NCBI GenBank assembly: GCA_963735055.1
Contig: CAVTJN010000006.1
Coordinates: forward strand, 186,001 to 250,000
Length of the DNA stretch: 64,000 nt
Reading direction: 5' to 3'
From: JBBITI01 sp963735055
GTDB taxonomy: Bacteria; Chloroflexota; Dehalococcoidia; Dehalococcoidales; UBA2162
Shown here piece after piece: positions 44,141 through 51,399 of the stretch. Each line of letters starts with the position of its first letter. Position 1 is the stretch's first letter. The notes below the pieces were generated by a model. The model did not search any database, had not been told where the DNA came from, and worked only from the letters and a program-made list of their open reading frames with translations. A program made the translations under genes and the position numbers.

Positions 44141-44362
44141 TTACCGGCGGCGGCCCGAATACCACCATATGATACACCGTTCTCCACGCAGCGGGCGGGG
44201 CCTAGTCCCACAGAATAGAGTCACAACCAGCACAGTGAGTAGGATCACGCCCAAGAAGGCGATGCGTTTCAATTCTCTGACCGTCTGCCGCTCGCGTGGA
44301 AGCTGAGCATCCTTGTCAAACAACGGACCGAAGGTGGTCCGATAACTCGGGGAAAAGGGCAT
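44141..44362 (-). CDS. Possible small membrane protein
   Basis: 73 residues from ATG 44362: charged N-terminus, one strong membrane helix (IAFLGVILLTVLVVTLFCG) and a basic C-terminus. It sits 12 bp upstream of the exchanger start on the same strand. The ribosome site (GGGAG) is far. No family recognised; may be spurious. Confidence 0.35.
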   Translation of the reverse strand: MPFSPSYRTTFGPLFDKDAQLPRERQTVRELKRIAFLGVILLTVLVVTLFCGTRPRPLRGERCIIWWYSGRRR

Positions 44363-44587
44363 CGTTATGTCCCGCTCCCATCGCCGCCACCATTACTGTG
44401 GGAGTGGTGTTTCTACTGGTGGTAAGAAGCACGGAGACGGTCTTCAATGTACTGAATATCGGGCAGGTTGGGACACCTCGTCGTCCGGATACATGGGAAC
44501 GAGCATATCGATACCCGGGGCGTGCAAGGTGCCTATATTACTGGTAAGGGCACAGTCGGTTAGGGACGCGCCGCTTGGATAGATCGC

Positions 44588-44851
44588 CTACTGAGGTTCC
44601 AGGGCCTGTCGTACGATCTTCCACATGGGTTCGTACCTGGTCGTCGGGTCGAAGCTATAGCCGCTGAGCCCCCAAATACTGACCACGCCCTGGACGACGC
44701 TGAATAGAAGCGTGGCCATGCCGTTGAGGTCAATATCACTTCTTATCTGTCCTGACTTGATGCCATCGGCGAGCATCTGTCCGAGGCAGGATATGTACTT
44801 GTCGATCGTCTCATATGCCCTCCGGTTCAGGTTCTTGTCGCAAACACGCGG
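44588..44851 (-). pseudogene. C-terminal remnant of a TetR-family regulator
   Basis: The open frame (88 codons after a TAA at 44854) contains NLNRRAYETIDKYISCLGQM, LADGIKSGQIRSDIDLNGMA and TLLFSVVQGVVSIWG, the usual C-terminal dimerisation part of TetR regulators. The N-terminal HTH is missing; the upstream sequence carries stop codons. So it is a truncated relic. Confidence 0.6.
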
Positions 44852-45023
44852 TTACCACAAATGGCTCGATGGGTTATGCTTACAGTACCAATGGCAGTAT
44901 GCCCACCCCGGGATACCCGGACACTGATCGGGACATGGATGACCGGCCAATCACAATCGGCGGCCTGAAGACACGGGAAAGCCATACTCGTAGTTACCAG
45001 TAAGATGATGAAAGGAGAGGATC

Positions 45024-46046
45024 ATGAATGATAAGAGAACGATTAGAGTGGGAATCAATGGCTTCGGAAGAATCGGCCGGACGGTTTTCAAGCAACTCCT
45101 GCAAAGGGAAGAACTTCAGGTCGTGGGGATCAACGATCTGAGCAACATAGAGGATCTTGCTTATCTTCTCAAATACGACTCCGTGCACGGTTGGTACCCT
45201 GAGAAAGTTACTTGCGATGGTTCAAGCATACAAGTGGAAAATAAGCGTATCTCTTTCTCCTCAAGTTCCGATCCGGAGAAGATACCATGGAGGGATCTGG
45301 GGGCCGAGATTATCCTGGAGTGCAGCGGAGCGCTTCGTAGCCGGTCCAAGGCGGCCGGACATCTGGCAGCTGGTGCAGAACGGGTGATTATTTCAGCGCC
45401 TTCGGATGACGCTGACGCGATGCTCTTACCCGGAGTCAATATGGAAAGCTACGATCCCAAAGCTCACCAGGTCATGTCTATGGCTTCCTGCACCACTAAC
45501 TGCCTTGCCCCGGTAGCCAAGGTGCTTCATCATTCCTTTGGGGTTGAATACATCCTGTTCACGACGATCCATGCGTATACCTCGAGTCAGTCCCTTATGG
45601 ATACACCCGCACGCCACAGGCGTCGGGGAAGGGCAGCCGCACTGTCCATCATTCCGACCAGCACCGGAGCGGCGAAAGCAACTGAAAGAGTTCTTCCGGA
45701 GCTGACGGGAAAGATCAACGGGATGGCCATGAGGGTTCCTATTCCGGATGGCTCAGTGACGGATATGGTGGTTTCACTGGCGAAGGACGCAACCGCGGAA
45801 GAAGTCAATGAAGCGTTGATGCAGGCATCAGAGCAGACTACTCTCAAAGGGATCCTCAGGGTTACGAATGAAGCGCTGGTATCTCAGGATATCATCGGTG
45901 ATACCCACTCTTCCATCATCGATGCCCAATCCACCATGATGATGGGAAAGCGAGTGGTCAAGATTCTAGCTTGGTACGACAATGAGTGGGGGTTTTCTGC
46001 ACGTTTGGTCGACTTTACGGCGTTTCTCGCTGAACGGGAGCGTTGA
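45024..46046 (+). CDS. gap: Glyceraldehyde-3-phosphate dehydrogenase, type I
   Basis: 340 residues from ATG 45024 (AAAGGAGAGGATC upstream). NAD motif GINGFGRIGRTVF, catalytic SCTTNCLAPV with Cys156, and the substrate loop PTSTGAAKA. The C-terminus has WYDNEWGFSARL. The enzyme oxidises glyceraldehyde-3-phosphate with NAD(P)+ in glycolysis, or the reverse in gluconeogenesis. The S-loop reads ARHRRRGRAAALS, more basic than usual. The gene stands alone; no pgk or tpi is adjacent. Confidence 0.97.
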   Translation: MNDKRTIRVGINGFGRIGRTVFKQLLQREELQVVGINDLSNIEDLAYLLKYDSVHGWYPEKVTCDGSSIQVENKRISFSSSSDPEKIPWRDLGAEIILECSGALRSRSKAAGHLAAGAERVIISAPSDDADAMLLPGVNMESYDPKAHQVMSMASCTTNCLAPVAKVLHHSFGVEYILFTTIHAYTSSQSLMDTPARHRRRGRAAALSIIPTSTGAAKATERVLPELTGKINGMAMRVPIPDGSVTDMVVSLAKDATAEEVNEALMQASEQTTLKGILRVTNEALVSQDIIGDTHSSIIDAQSTMMMGKRVVKILAWYDNEWGFSARLVDFTAFLAERER

Positions 46047-46157
46047 TGTAGATGCAGGCCGGTCGTCAAGATGACTGCCTGTTGTGAGAGAGAATATGTC
46101 ACGCAAAGTACTTCTTGCCGAGCGTGCCTGAAGATGAGATCAGAGGGTTGGAAGCGC

Positions 46158-46553
46158 ATGATCGAGCGCCACAAACGCACGCAGGTCGGCTATCTGGTCA
46201 TCGTAGTGTATGCCGCCATCTTGGTGTTGACGGGGGCTGCTCTGGCCAACAACGGCATCAATTGGGCTGCCATGGGGTCCTCGCCGTGAATGCGGTGGCA
46301 GTGGTGTTGTGTCCCGGTCTGACCGTAATAATCCGCGAAGATGAACTTGAGGCGCGATTCGGTCCTGGATGAATCCGCAGGTAGTCCGGGCCGAAAGCGA
46401 AATGGGGTCGCCAGGCCATCAAGGACCGTTGTCGTGGAGGCGAGGGCTTTACAGCCGGATTCGCCGGGTATATCATCGGGGTCAAGACCGAAGCGGTATG
46501 GCGGGACAATATGCCCGAGGGATCCGCCGGCATTCGGTTGCGCAGGGAGGTGA
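46158..46553 (+). pseudogene. Broken small membrane protein (bacterial PH-like type)
   Basis: An ATG frame encodes KRTQVGYLVIVVYAAILVLT and NNGINWAAM, then shifts frame near 46275 to VLAVNAVAVVLCPGLTVIIR and EDELEARFGPG, stops at TGA 46370, and may continue as IRR. A later frame gives TAGFAGYIIGVKTEAVW before the NfeD start. I recall a family with this order (RFGPGLIRR, then a Trp-rich strand and a GTD-type end). At least two frameshifts and stops make this a decayed gene or several assembly errors. Confidence 0.5.
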
Positions 46554-46555
46554 CC

Positions 46556-47005
46556 ATGGAGTTCGCCGACTCGTGGCTGTGGCTGGTGTTCCTGGTAGCC
46601 GGTGTTTCGCTGGCGGCAGTGGAGTTGCTCGTCGGTGTAGACACGGGGCTTGATCTCGTCTTCATCGGCTCGGCGTTCCTTGTGGGCGGATTTGCCGGCT
46701 GGCTCGCGAACTCGTGGGTGGTCGTTGTCCTTACCGCCGGCATCATCTGCGTCGCCTATGTCGCCGCCGGTCGGAGGTATGTCCACCGGTGGACCGCGGT
46801 GGCTAAAGAGCGAACGAATGTCGATGCCATCATCGGCGCCAAGGGGATCGTCATCAAGACCGTCTCGGCGAACGGTGACGGTATTGTCAAAGTCGGCAAC
46901 GAAGAATGGCGGGCCAGGTCAGCCACAGATATCGGCGCTGGCCAGGAAGTCACCATCACGTCGGTAAAGGGCGTGACGCTGTCCGTAGAGAAGAGCGGGA
47001 GGTAG
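46556..47005 (+). CDS. NfeD-family protein, short form
   Basis: 149 residues from ATG 46556 (AGGGAGG 5 bp upstream). Three membrane segments (WLWLVFLVAGVSLAAVELLV, then LVFIGSAFLVGGFAGWL and VVVVLTAGIICVAYVAA), followed by an OB-fold domain (IIGAKGIVIKTVSANGDGIV, then WRARSATDIGAGQEVTI). NfeD proteins act with slipin/stomatin membrane proteins, probably organising membranes. The next gene encodes that partner, starting 6 bp after the stop. The first ClpP-like domain of long NfeD proteins is absent. Confidence 0.93.
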   Translation: MEFADSWLWLVFLVAGVSLAAVELLVGVDTGLDLVFIGSAFLVGGFAGWLANSWVVVVLTAGIICVAYVAAGRRYVHRWTAVAKERTNVDAIIGAKGIVIKTVSANGDGIVKVGNEEWRARSATDIGAGQEVTITSVKGVTLSVEKSGR

Positions 47006-47011
47006 AATGAA

Positions 47012-47902
47012 ATGGCACCGGTAGCAATCGTCATCGCGGTTCTTGTCATGCTCGCGATCGTTACGCTGGCGAGATCGATCGTCGTGATTCGCCAGGCTCA
47101 GAAAGGCATTGTGGAGAGATTTGGGCGCTACAAGGAGACCTTGGACCCCGGACTCAGGTTCCTGTTGCCTTTTGTCGATTCTCTCAGAGCGAGAATCGAC
47201 ATGCGGGAGACGGTTCTCGACATCGAGCCCCAGGCCGTCATCACCAAGGACAACGTTGGCATAACAGTAGATGCCGTAGTCTACTATTTCGTAACGGACG
47301 CCAAGGCCGTACGATATGAGGTGGCCAACTTCTACATTGCGGTAAGCAAGCTGGCGCAGACGAACCTAAGAAATTTGGTTGGCGACATGAGTCTTGATGA
47401 GACGTTGGGATCGAGAGAACGCATCAATTCCTCGCTCAGGACAACCCTCGATGAGGCAACTGACAAATGGGGTGTTAAGGTAACCCGGGTAGAGGTCAAA
47501 GAGATCCTGCCTCCCAAGGACATCACCGAGGCCATGAGCAAGCAGATGAAGGCCGAGAGAGAAAAGCGCGCCACGATTCTGGATGCCGAAGCCTACCGGC
47601 AGAGGCAGATTCTTCAAGCAGAGGGTGACAAGCAGAATGCCATTTTGGTCGCTGAGGGCGACCGGCAAGCCGCCATATTAAGGGCCGAAGGGGAAGCCAA
47701 GGCGATTGAGACTGTGTCCACCGCCGCCAATACTTACTTTGTCGGCAACGCCCAACTGCTCAAGCAACTCGAAGTGACCCAGGCCTCTCTGCAGGACAAT
47801 ACCAAGCTCGTTATTTCCGACCAGTCGCGTCTCATCAACGTCCTCGGCCTGGCCGAGGCACTGCAGCCGCCTTCGGGTCAAGGTCCTAAGACCGCACGGT
47901 AA
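47012..47902 (+). CDS. Stomatin/slipin-type SPFH protein (QmcA-like)
   Basis: 296 residues; ATG 47012 lies close after the nfeD stop. An N-terminal membrane segment, then the band-7 domain: IVVIRQAQKGIVERFGRYKE, TLDPGLRFLLPFVDSLRARI, VITKDNVGITVDAVVYYFV and LRNLVGDMSLDETLGSRERI. The coiled-coil helix is Ala/Glu-rich (AEREKRATILDAEAYRQRQI). The protein forms membrane cages with NfeD. The pair is a common two-gene unit. Confidence 0.95.
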   Translation: MAPVAIVIAVLVMLAIVTLARSIVVIRQAQKGIVERFGRYKETLDPGLRFLLPFVDSLRARIDMRETVLDIEPQAVITKDNVGITVDAVVYYFVTDAKAVRYEVANFYIAVSKLAQTNLRNLVGDMSLDETLGSRERINSSLRTTLDEATDKWGVKVTRVEVKEILPPKDITEAMSKQMKAEREKRATILDAEAYRQRQILQAEGDKQNAILVAEGDRQAAILRAEGEAKAIETVSTAANTYFVGNAQLLKQLEVTQASLQDNTKLVISDQSRLINVLGLAEALQPPSGQGPKTAR

Positions 47903-48242
47903 CGGATTAGAGAAACCCGCAGGACACCCGACTTACTCGAGGAATTCGGAACTCAACTTGGATGCCGTACGCTCGGCACCTCGAGAGGTAACAGTGGGAA
48001 CTGAGGATCAGGCAGGGGAACAACCGCTACCGCATCATCTGCTTTCTTGCCACCGGGGAGACGTTTGTCCTGTTCCACGCATTAATAAAGAAGCCATCGG
48101 CTGTGGCCAGGGGCCAGATCCAGTCTCGAACCCTCACGTTTCTGCCGACCGGACGCCGGGCCACTGACAGTTGCGTTGCGTCGCAGTTACAGTTATCATT
48201 GGCGCGTACGCAGACACATCGCCGATACGTAGAGGTGACGAT
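47903..48242. other. Intergenic, nothing recognised
   Basis: 340 bp upstream of the universal stress protein gene; it must hold its promoter. I cannot assign boxes. Confidence 0.4.
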
Positions 48243-48713
48243 ATGTACAGTAAGATAATGGCCCCGCTTGACGGCTCAGCGTTTTCGGAATGCAGCCTTG
48301 AACACGTCAAGACTATCGCGAAGGGATGCCAGGTCCCCGAAGTGATTCTGCTCAGGGTCGTCGAGCCGATCCATTCCACCGATCTGGCAGCCTACGCTGA
48401 AGCCGGAATCGATACCTTTGCCCTGATGCGGGACGTGGAGGCGGGGGCCAAGAACTACGTTGATCGCATGACCGGAGAGCTTAAGAAGACCGGACTGCCC
48501 GTCACCGGGGTTGTCCAGACCGGGTGGGCGGCCGATACCATCATGACCTTCGCCGAGCAGAACGGGGTGGACTTGATCATCATGAGCACCCATGGCCGGT
48601 CGGGCATCGGACGCTGGTTCATGGGCAGCGTCGCCGACAAGGTGGTCAGGCACTCCAATATCGCCGTGCTGACGGTGGCCCCCCCGGGATGCCGGCGCAC
48701 CGCGCAACCGTAG
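48243..48713 (+). CDS. Universal stress protein (UspA family)
   Basis: 156 residues from ATG 48243 (TAGAGGTGACGAT upstream). The Usp signatures are MYSKIMAPLDGSAFSECSLE at the start and DLIIMSTHGRSGIGRWFMGS with VADKVVRHSNIAVLTV at the end; GRSGIGRWFMGSVADKV is the ATP-binding G-x2-G-x9-G(S/T) motif. Such proteins bind ATP and accumulate in stress or energy limitation. Monocistronic. Confidence 0.95.
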   Translation: MYSKIMAPLDGSAFSECSLEHVKTIAKGCQVPEVILLRVVEPIHSTDLAAYAEAGIDTFALMRDVEAGAKNYVDRMTGELKKTGLPVTGVVQTGWAADTIMTFAEQNGVDLIIMSTHGRSGIGRWFMGSVADKVVRHSNIAVLTVAPPGCRRTAQP

Positions 48714-48789
48714 GTGAGATACCTGACCAGTTCCAGCACCCCGGCAGCGAAGCGTCAGAATTGACCCTCGGGCGCCGCGGATGCTAGTA

Positions 48790-48805
48790 TTGATACTAGT
48801 ATCAA
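48790..48805. promoter_or_regulatory. 16-bp perfect palindrome upstream of the NifU-like gene
   Basis: TTGATACTAGTATCAA is fully self-complementary and lies 35 bp before the ATG of the NifU-like gene. Its position and symmetry fit a regulator operator (for example Rrf2/Fe-S or MarR type). The regulator is not identified. Confidence 0.5.
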
Positions 48806-48839
48806 CAGTATATCGGTGAGTGTCCATAAGGAGGGTCCC

Positions 48840-49067
48840 ATGACCAAAGAAGCCATTGAAGTAGTCCTCAACAAGATCCGGCCTAGCCTGCAGGCCGATG
48901 GCGGCAATGTCGAGTTGGTTGACGTCAACGCCGGCACGGTAAGAGTAAGACTGACCGGCGCTTGTGGCGGCTGTCCGATGTCCACCATGACCCTGAAGAT
49001 GGGCATCGAGCGGATACTGAAGAAAGAGCTGCCCGAGGTCAAGGAAGTAGTCGCCGTCGCCGACTAG
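48840..49067 (+). CDS. NifU C-terminal domain Fe-S scaffold protein (Nfu type)
   Basis: 75 residues from ATG 48840 (AAGGAGGGTCCC upstream). The CGGCP motif (LTGACGGCPMSTMTLKMGIE) is the Fe-S assembly and carrier signature of Nfu proteins. The protein carries 4Fe-4S clusters to apo-proteins; many Fe-S enzymes in this window would need them. A small gene of unknown function follows 12 bp later and may be co-transcribed. Confidence 0.93.
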   Translation: MTKEAIEVVLNKIRPSLQADGGNVELVDVNAGTVRVRLTGACGGCPMSTMTLKMGIERILKKELPEVKEVVAVAD

Positions 49068-49079
49068 GGGGCGTCCATC

Positions 49080-49430
49080 ATGCCACCTGGCAGCACTGTC
49101 TCCGTCAACAGGTTCGTACATTTCGACCTGGGCAAGGACATTGCGACGGGCATCGCCGGCTACTACACGCCGGAGAAGGAAGTCCGCCTGCCGTACCATG
49201 GCCGGGAAATCCTGTACATAACCGGCAATGCGGTGCTCGAGGCTTCGTGTTGCGGCACCGGTAAGTGGCTGTACGCGTCCGTGCCAGGGTACATCGAGCG
49301 CTGGCACAGTTCATTTGAGTCGGGCAGTCCGATATCGGAGGTCCGGCCGGTTAGTGACGAACGAGAGCGCGAGGAAATCCGGAAGATAATCGAAGACCGC
49401 GAATCGGCTGATATCATCCAGTTCGGGTAA
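49080..49430 (+). CDS. Conserved hypothetical, 116 residues
   Basis: Starts 12 bp after the Nfu gene, so in the same unit. Recognisable parts: YHGREILYITGNAVLEASCC near 40-58, then CGTGKWLYASVPGYIERW and an acidic C-terminal helix (DEREREEIRKIIED). A Cys pair (SCCGTG) could bind metal or take part in redox. No family recognised; a role with the Fe-S scaffold is inference. Confidence 0.7.
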   Translation: MPPGSTVSVNRFVHFDLGKDIATGIAGYYTPEKEVRLPYHGREILYITGNAVLEASCCGTGKWLYASVPGYIERWHSSFESGSPISEVRPVSDEREREEIRKIIEDRESADIIQFG

Positions 49431-49462
49431 ATCCCGGTCCCTTCCCGGATTCATGACGGTCA

Positions 49463-49759
49463 ATGGCTCCGCAATTCATCAGCCGCGAGATTGAGGTCAC
49501 GGTGGCCGGCGAAATAAAGACGCCGGCCTCCTTTTCTTTCGATGGGCGGGAGTACATCATCTCCCAGATACTGGCGGCCTGGCCGGACCATGGCTTTGGC
49601 CGGAACCCGCCCGGCCGCCGCCGGTGGTGGCAGCGCCACCACCGCAACTATTTTCAGATCAAAACCACCGATGGCGACGTATTCGAAATCTACTACGACC
49701 GCGGCGCCAACCTTAACCACCCCGAGATGAAGAAATGGTATGTCTACCGGAAGCTGTAG
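49463..49759 (+). CDS. DUF6504-like small protein
   Basis: 98 residues. Pattern: REIEVTVAGEIKTPASFSFD, GREYIISQILAAWPDHGFG, a basic WWQRHHRNYFQIKT segment, and GDVFEIYYDR. This has the style of DUF6504 domains that occur alone or joined to DNA-repair proteins. No function is known. The family call is from memory, medium confidence. Confidence 0.6.
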   Translation: MAPQFISREIEVTVAGEIKTPASFSFDGREYIISQILAAWPDHGFGRNPPGRRRWWQRHHRNYFQIKTTDGDVFEIYYDRGANLNHPEMKKWYVYRKL

Positions 49760-49787
49760 GCGGAGCTGGAGCCCAGGGCTTGGGTTA

Positions 49788-50408
49788 TCAGCCCAGAACC
49801 TTCAGTATCCAGGGCACGATCCACTGTGCTCCCCAGGCCGCTAGCAGCATCAGGGCGACGTACTTGATGACCTTCCCGGTCCCGGCCACGAGCATGAATT
49901 TCCACAGCGGAAACCGCAGAGCGCCGGCCACGATCCCGGCCACGTCGAGCGGCAGGACCGGCAGAGCGGCGAACAGGAAAATAATCAGGCTGCCTCTCTT
50001 CTTCATCCAGCCTTCGACACGCACGTAGTTGCGGCCCCGGGTGGCCAGGTCCCGGCCGCTGTACCCGGCCGCGTAGCCGGTCGTCTCGCCGATGATGCTG
50101 CCGGCGGCCCCGACGACGCCCACCAGCACCGGGTTCAAAGTGGACAGCAAAGGGACGAACACGACGATTCCGGGAACCGGCACGACCACCGTTGCGCTGC
50201 TGAGCAAGCTGACCACGAAGACCCCGAGGTAGGCGTAGTTCTTCAGACCCTCGATTCGATAACGAAAAACGTACAGGACGACCGAAATCACGATCACCAG
50301 GGCGATCGTCACTGCCGGGACGAGTATCCGGCGCAGACGGCTTGCCCTGTTCTGCGAAGACTCGGCCGGCTCAGTTGGAGGCAGCGCGGGGTTGCCCGGA
50401 TCTTTCAT
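49788..50408 (-). CDS. VTT (DedA/SNARE-associated-like) membrane protein
   Basis: 206 residues. A polar N-terminus, then membrane segments; the VTT motif region GSIIGETTGYAAGYSGRDLA and FLFAALPVLPLDVAGIVAGA, followed by LRFPLWKFMLVAGTGKVIKY. VTT proteins act in lipid scrambling or envelope homeostasis. The gene stands alone, convergent with the DUF6504-like gene. Confidence 0.88.
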   Translation of the reverse strand: MKDPGNPALPPTEPAESSQNRASRLRRILVPAVTIALVIVISVVLYVFRYRIEGLKNYAYLGVFVVSLLSSATVVVPVPGIVVFVPLLSTLNPVLVGVVGAAGSIIGETTGYAAGYSGRDLATRGRNYVRVEGWMKKRGSLIIFLFAALPVLPLDVAGIVAGALRFPLWKFMLVAGTGKVIKYVALMLLAAWGAQWIVPWILKVLG

Positions 50409-50431
50409 CTTTTGTTATACTCTTTATTCGC

Positions 50432-50504
50432 GCCCCCATGGTCTAGAGGCCCAGGACGACACCCTTTCAAGGTGTAGACACGGATTCGAATTCCGTTGGG
50501 GGCA
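50432..50504 (+). tRNA. tRNA-Glu (anticodon TTC)
   Basis: Acceptor GCCCCCA pairs with TGGGGGC, D-arm TGGTCTAGAGGCCCAGGAC, anticodon stem ACACC/GGTGT with loop CTTTCAA and anticodon TTC at 50466-50468, T-arm ACGGATTCGAATTCCGT. Discriminator A; CCA not encoded. Confidence 0.96.
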
Positions 50505-50521
50505 CTCTTCATTTCCCCTCA

Positions 50522-51127
50522 TCAAGCTTTGATGCCTCGATAGACAAAGTCAAACATCATGTCGCCAACCTCGCCGGCGGACAGTCTGCCCCTGGGCGAG
50601 AACCAGATGCTGCTCCTCAGGATTACCGAGGAGATGAGGTAGGTGACGATCTTCTCGTCTTTGACCGCAAAGTCACCGGAGTCGACGCCGCGCCTGACGA
50701 CGTGATGCAGAATGGCGTCATACTCGTCGCGCAGCGTGATGATGGCCTTCCGGTGCTCGCCCGAGAGGTCTTTCAGCCCGCTGTCGGATATGAGGACATT
50801 AGTCTGCTTCATTCTCACCAGCAGTCCGAAATGGTTCTTCACCAGCGACCTCAGTTGCTCGACAGGGCTCGTGGTGTCATCATCTTTGAGGTCTCTGATT
50901 GAAGCGACGGCCTTTTCGGTGATGTCCCGGATAACCTCGAAAAGAATGTCTTCTTTTGACCGGAAGTAGTTGTAGATATTCGCCGGTTTACAGTGACACG
51001 CCCCGGCAATGTCTCGCATGCTGGTGCTGTCATACCCCTTTTTCCAAAAAAGGGCGCCTGCCTTGTCCAGTATCCAACTGCGCTTGACCGCCGAGCGCGT
51101 TTCGCCAACCTGTTTTGACGGTGTCAT
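50522..51127 (-). CDS. TetR/AcrR family transcriptional regulator
   Basis: 201 residues from ATG 51127. The HTH is AGALFWKKGYDSTSMRDIAG, then ACHCKPANIYNYFRSKEDIL, with ISDSGLKDLSGEH later in the ligand domain. TetR proteins repress genes until a ligand binds. It is divergent from the molybdopterin oxidoreductase gene with a palindromic AT-rich site between them, so autoregulation and control of that gene are likely. The length and sequence style resemble regulators of fatty-acid or CoA metabolism. Confidence 0.93.
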   Translation of the reverse strand: MTPSKQVGETRSAVKRSWILDKAGALFWKKGYDSTSMRDIAGACHCKPANIYNYFRSKEDILFEVIRDITEKAVASIRDLKDDDTTSPVEQLRSLVKNHFGLLVRMKQTNVLISDSGLKDLSGEHRKAIITLRDEYDAILHHVVRRGVDSGDFAVKDEKIVTYLISSVILRSSIWFSPRGRLSAGEVGDMMFDFVYRGIKA

Positions 51128-51294
51128 GCCGTTCTGCCCCCTCGGCCCGGTCGCCCCAACTCCCCGTGAACTGTTCAGGCCACTGCTGAAGCTGACCAAC
51201 AGCATACTACAACACCGGCCCCCAAGCCGCAAACTCCCCACACCCGGCCACTCCCGGCCGGTTGACAGAGGTTGACAATTATGATAGATTGATG

Positions 51295-51333
51295 ATTAAT
51301 TAACGTTCGTTAATATAATGTACGTTAATTAAT
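51295..51333. promoter_or_regulatory. AT-rich inverted repeat, probable TetR operator
   Basis: ATTAATTAACG at 51295-51305 and its complement CGTTAATTAAT at 51323-51333, 17 bp apart, plus internal TTAACGTTCGTTAA. It lies between the tetR gene and the molybdopterin oxidoreductase gene in otherwise GC-rich DNA. Such spaced inverted repeats are typical TetR-family targets. Confidence 0.65.
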
Positions 51334-51399
51334 GAACATCGGCAGCGACTTTGAATCGGATCTCCATGAAGCGGGTGGGTCCGATACAGGAGACGGGCA

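Noticed and set aside
46370..46372. In-frame TGA as a second selenocysteine
   Set aside because: It lies in a frame already broken by another shift, with no Cys-homologous position and a TAG four codons later; decay is simpler.
48276..49307. 343-codon minus-strand frame opposite uspA and nfu
   Set aside because: Shadow of two well-identified plus-strand genes.
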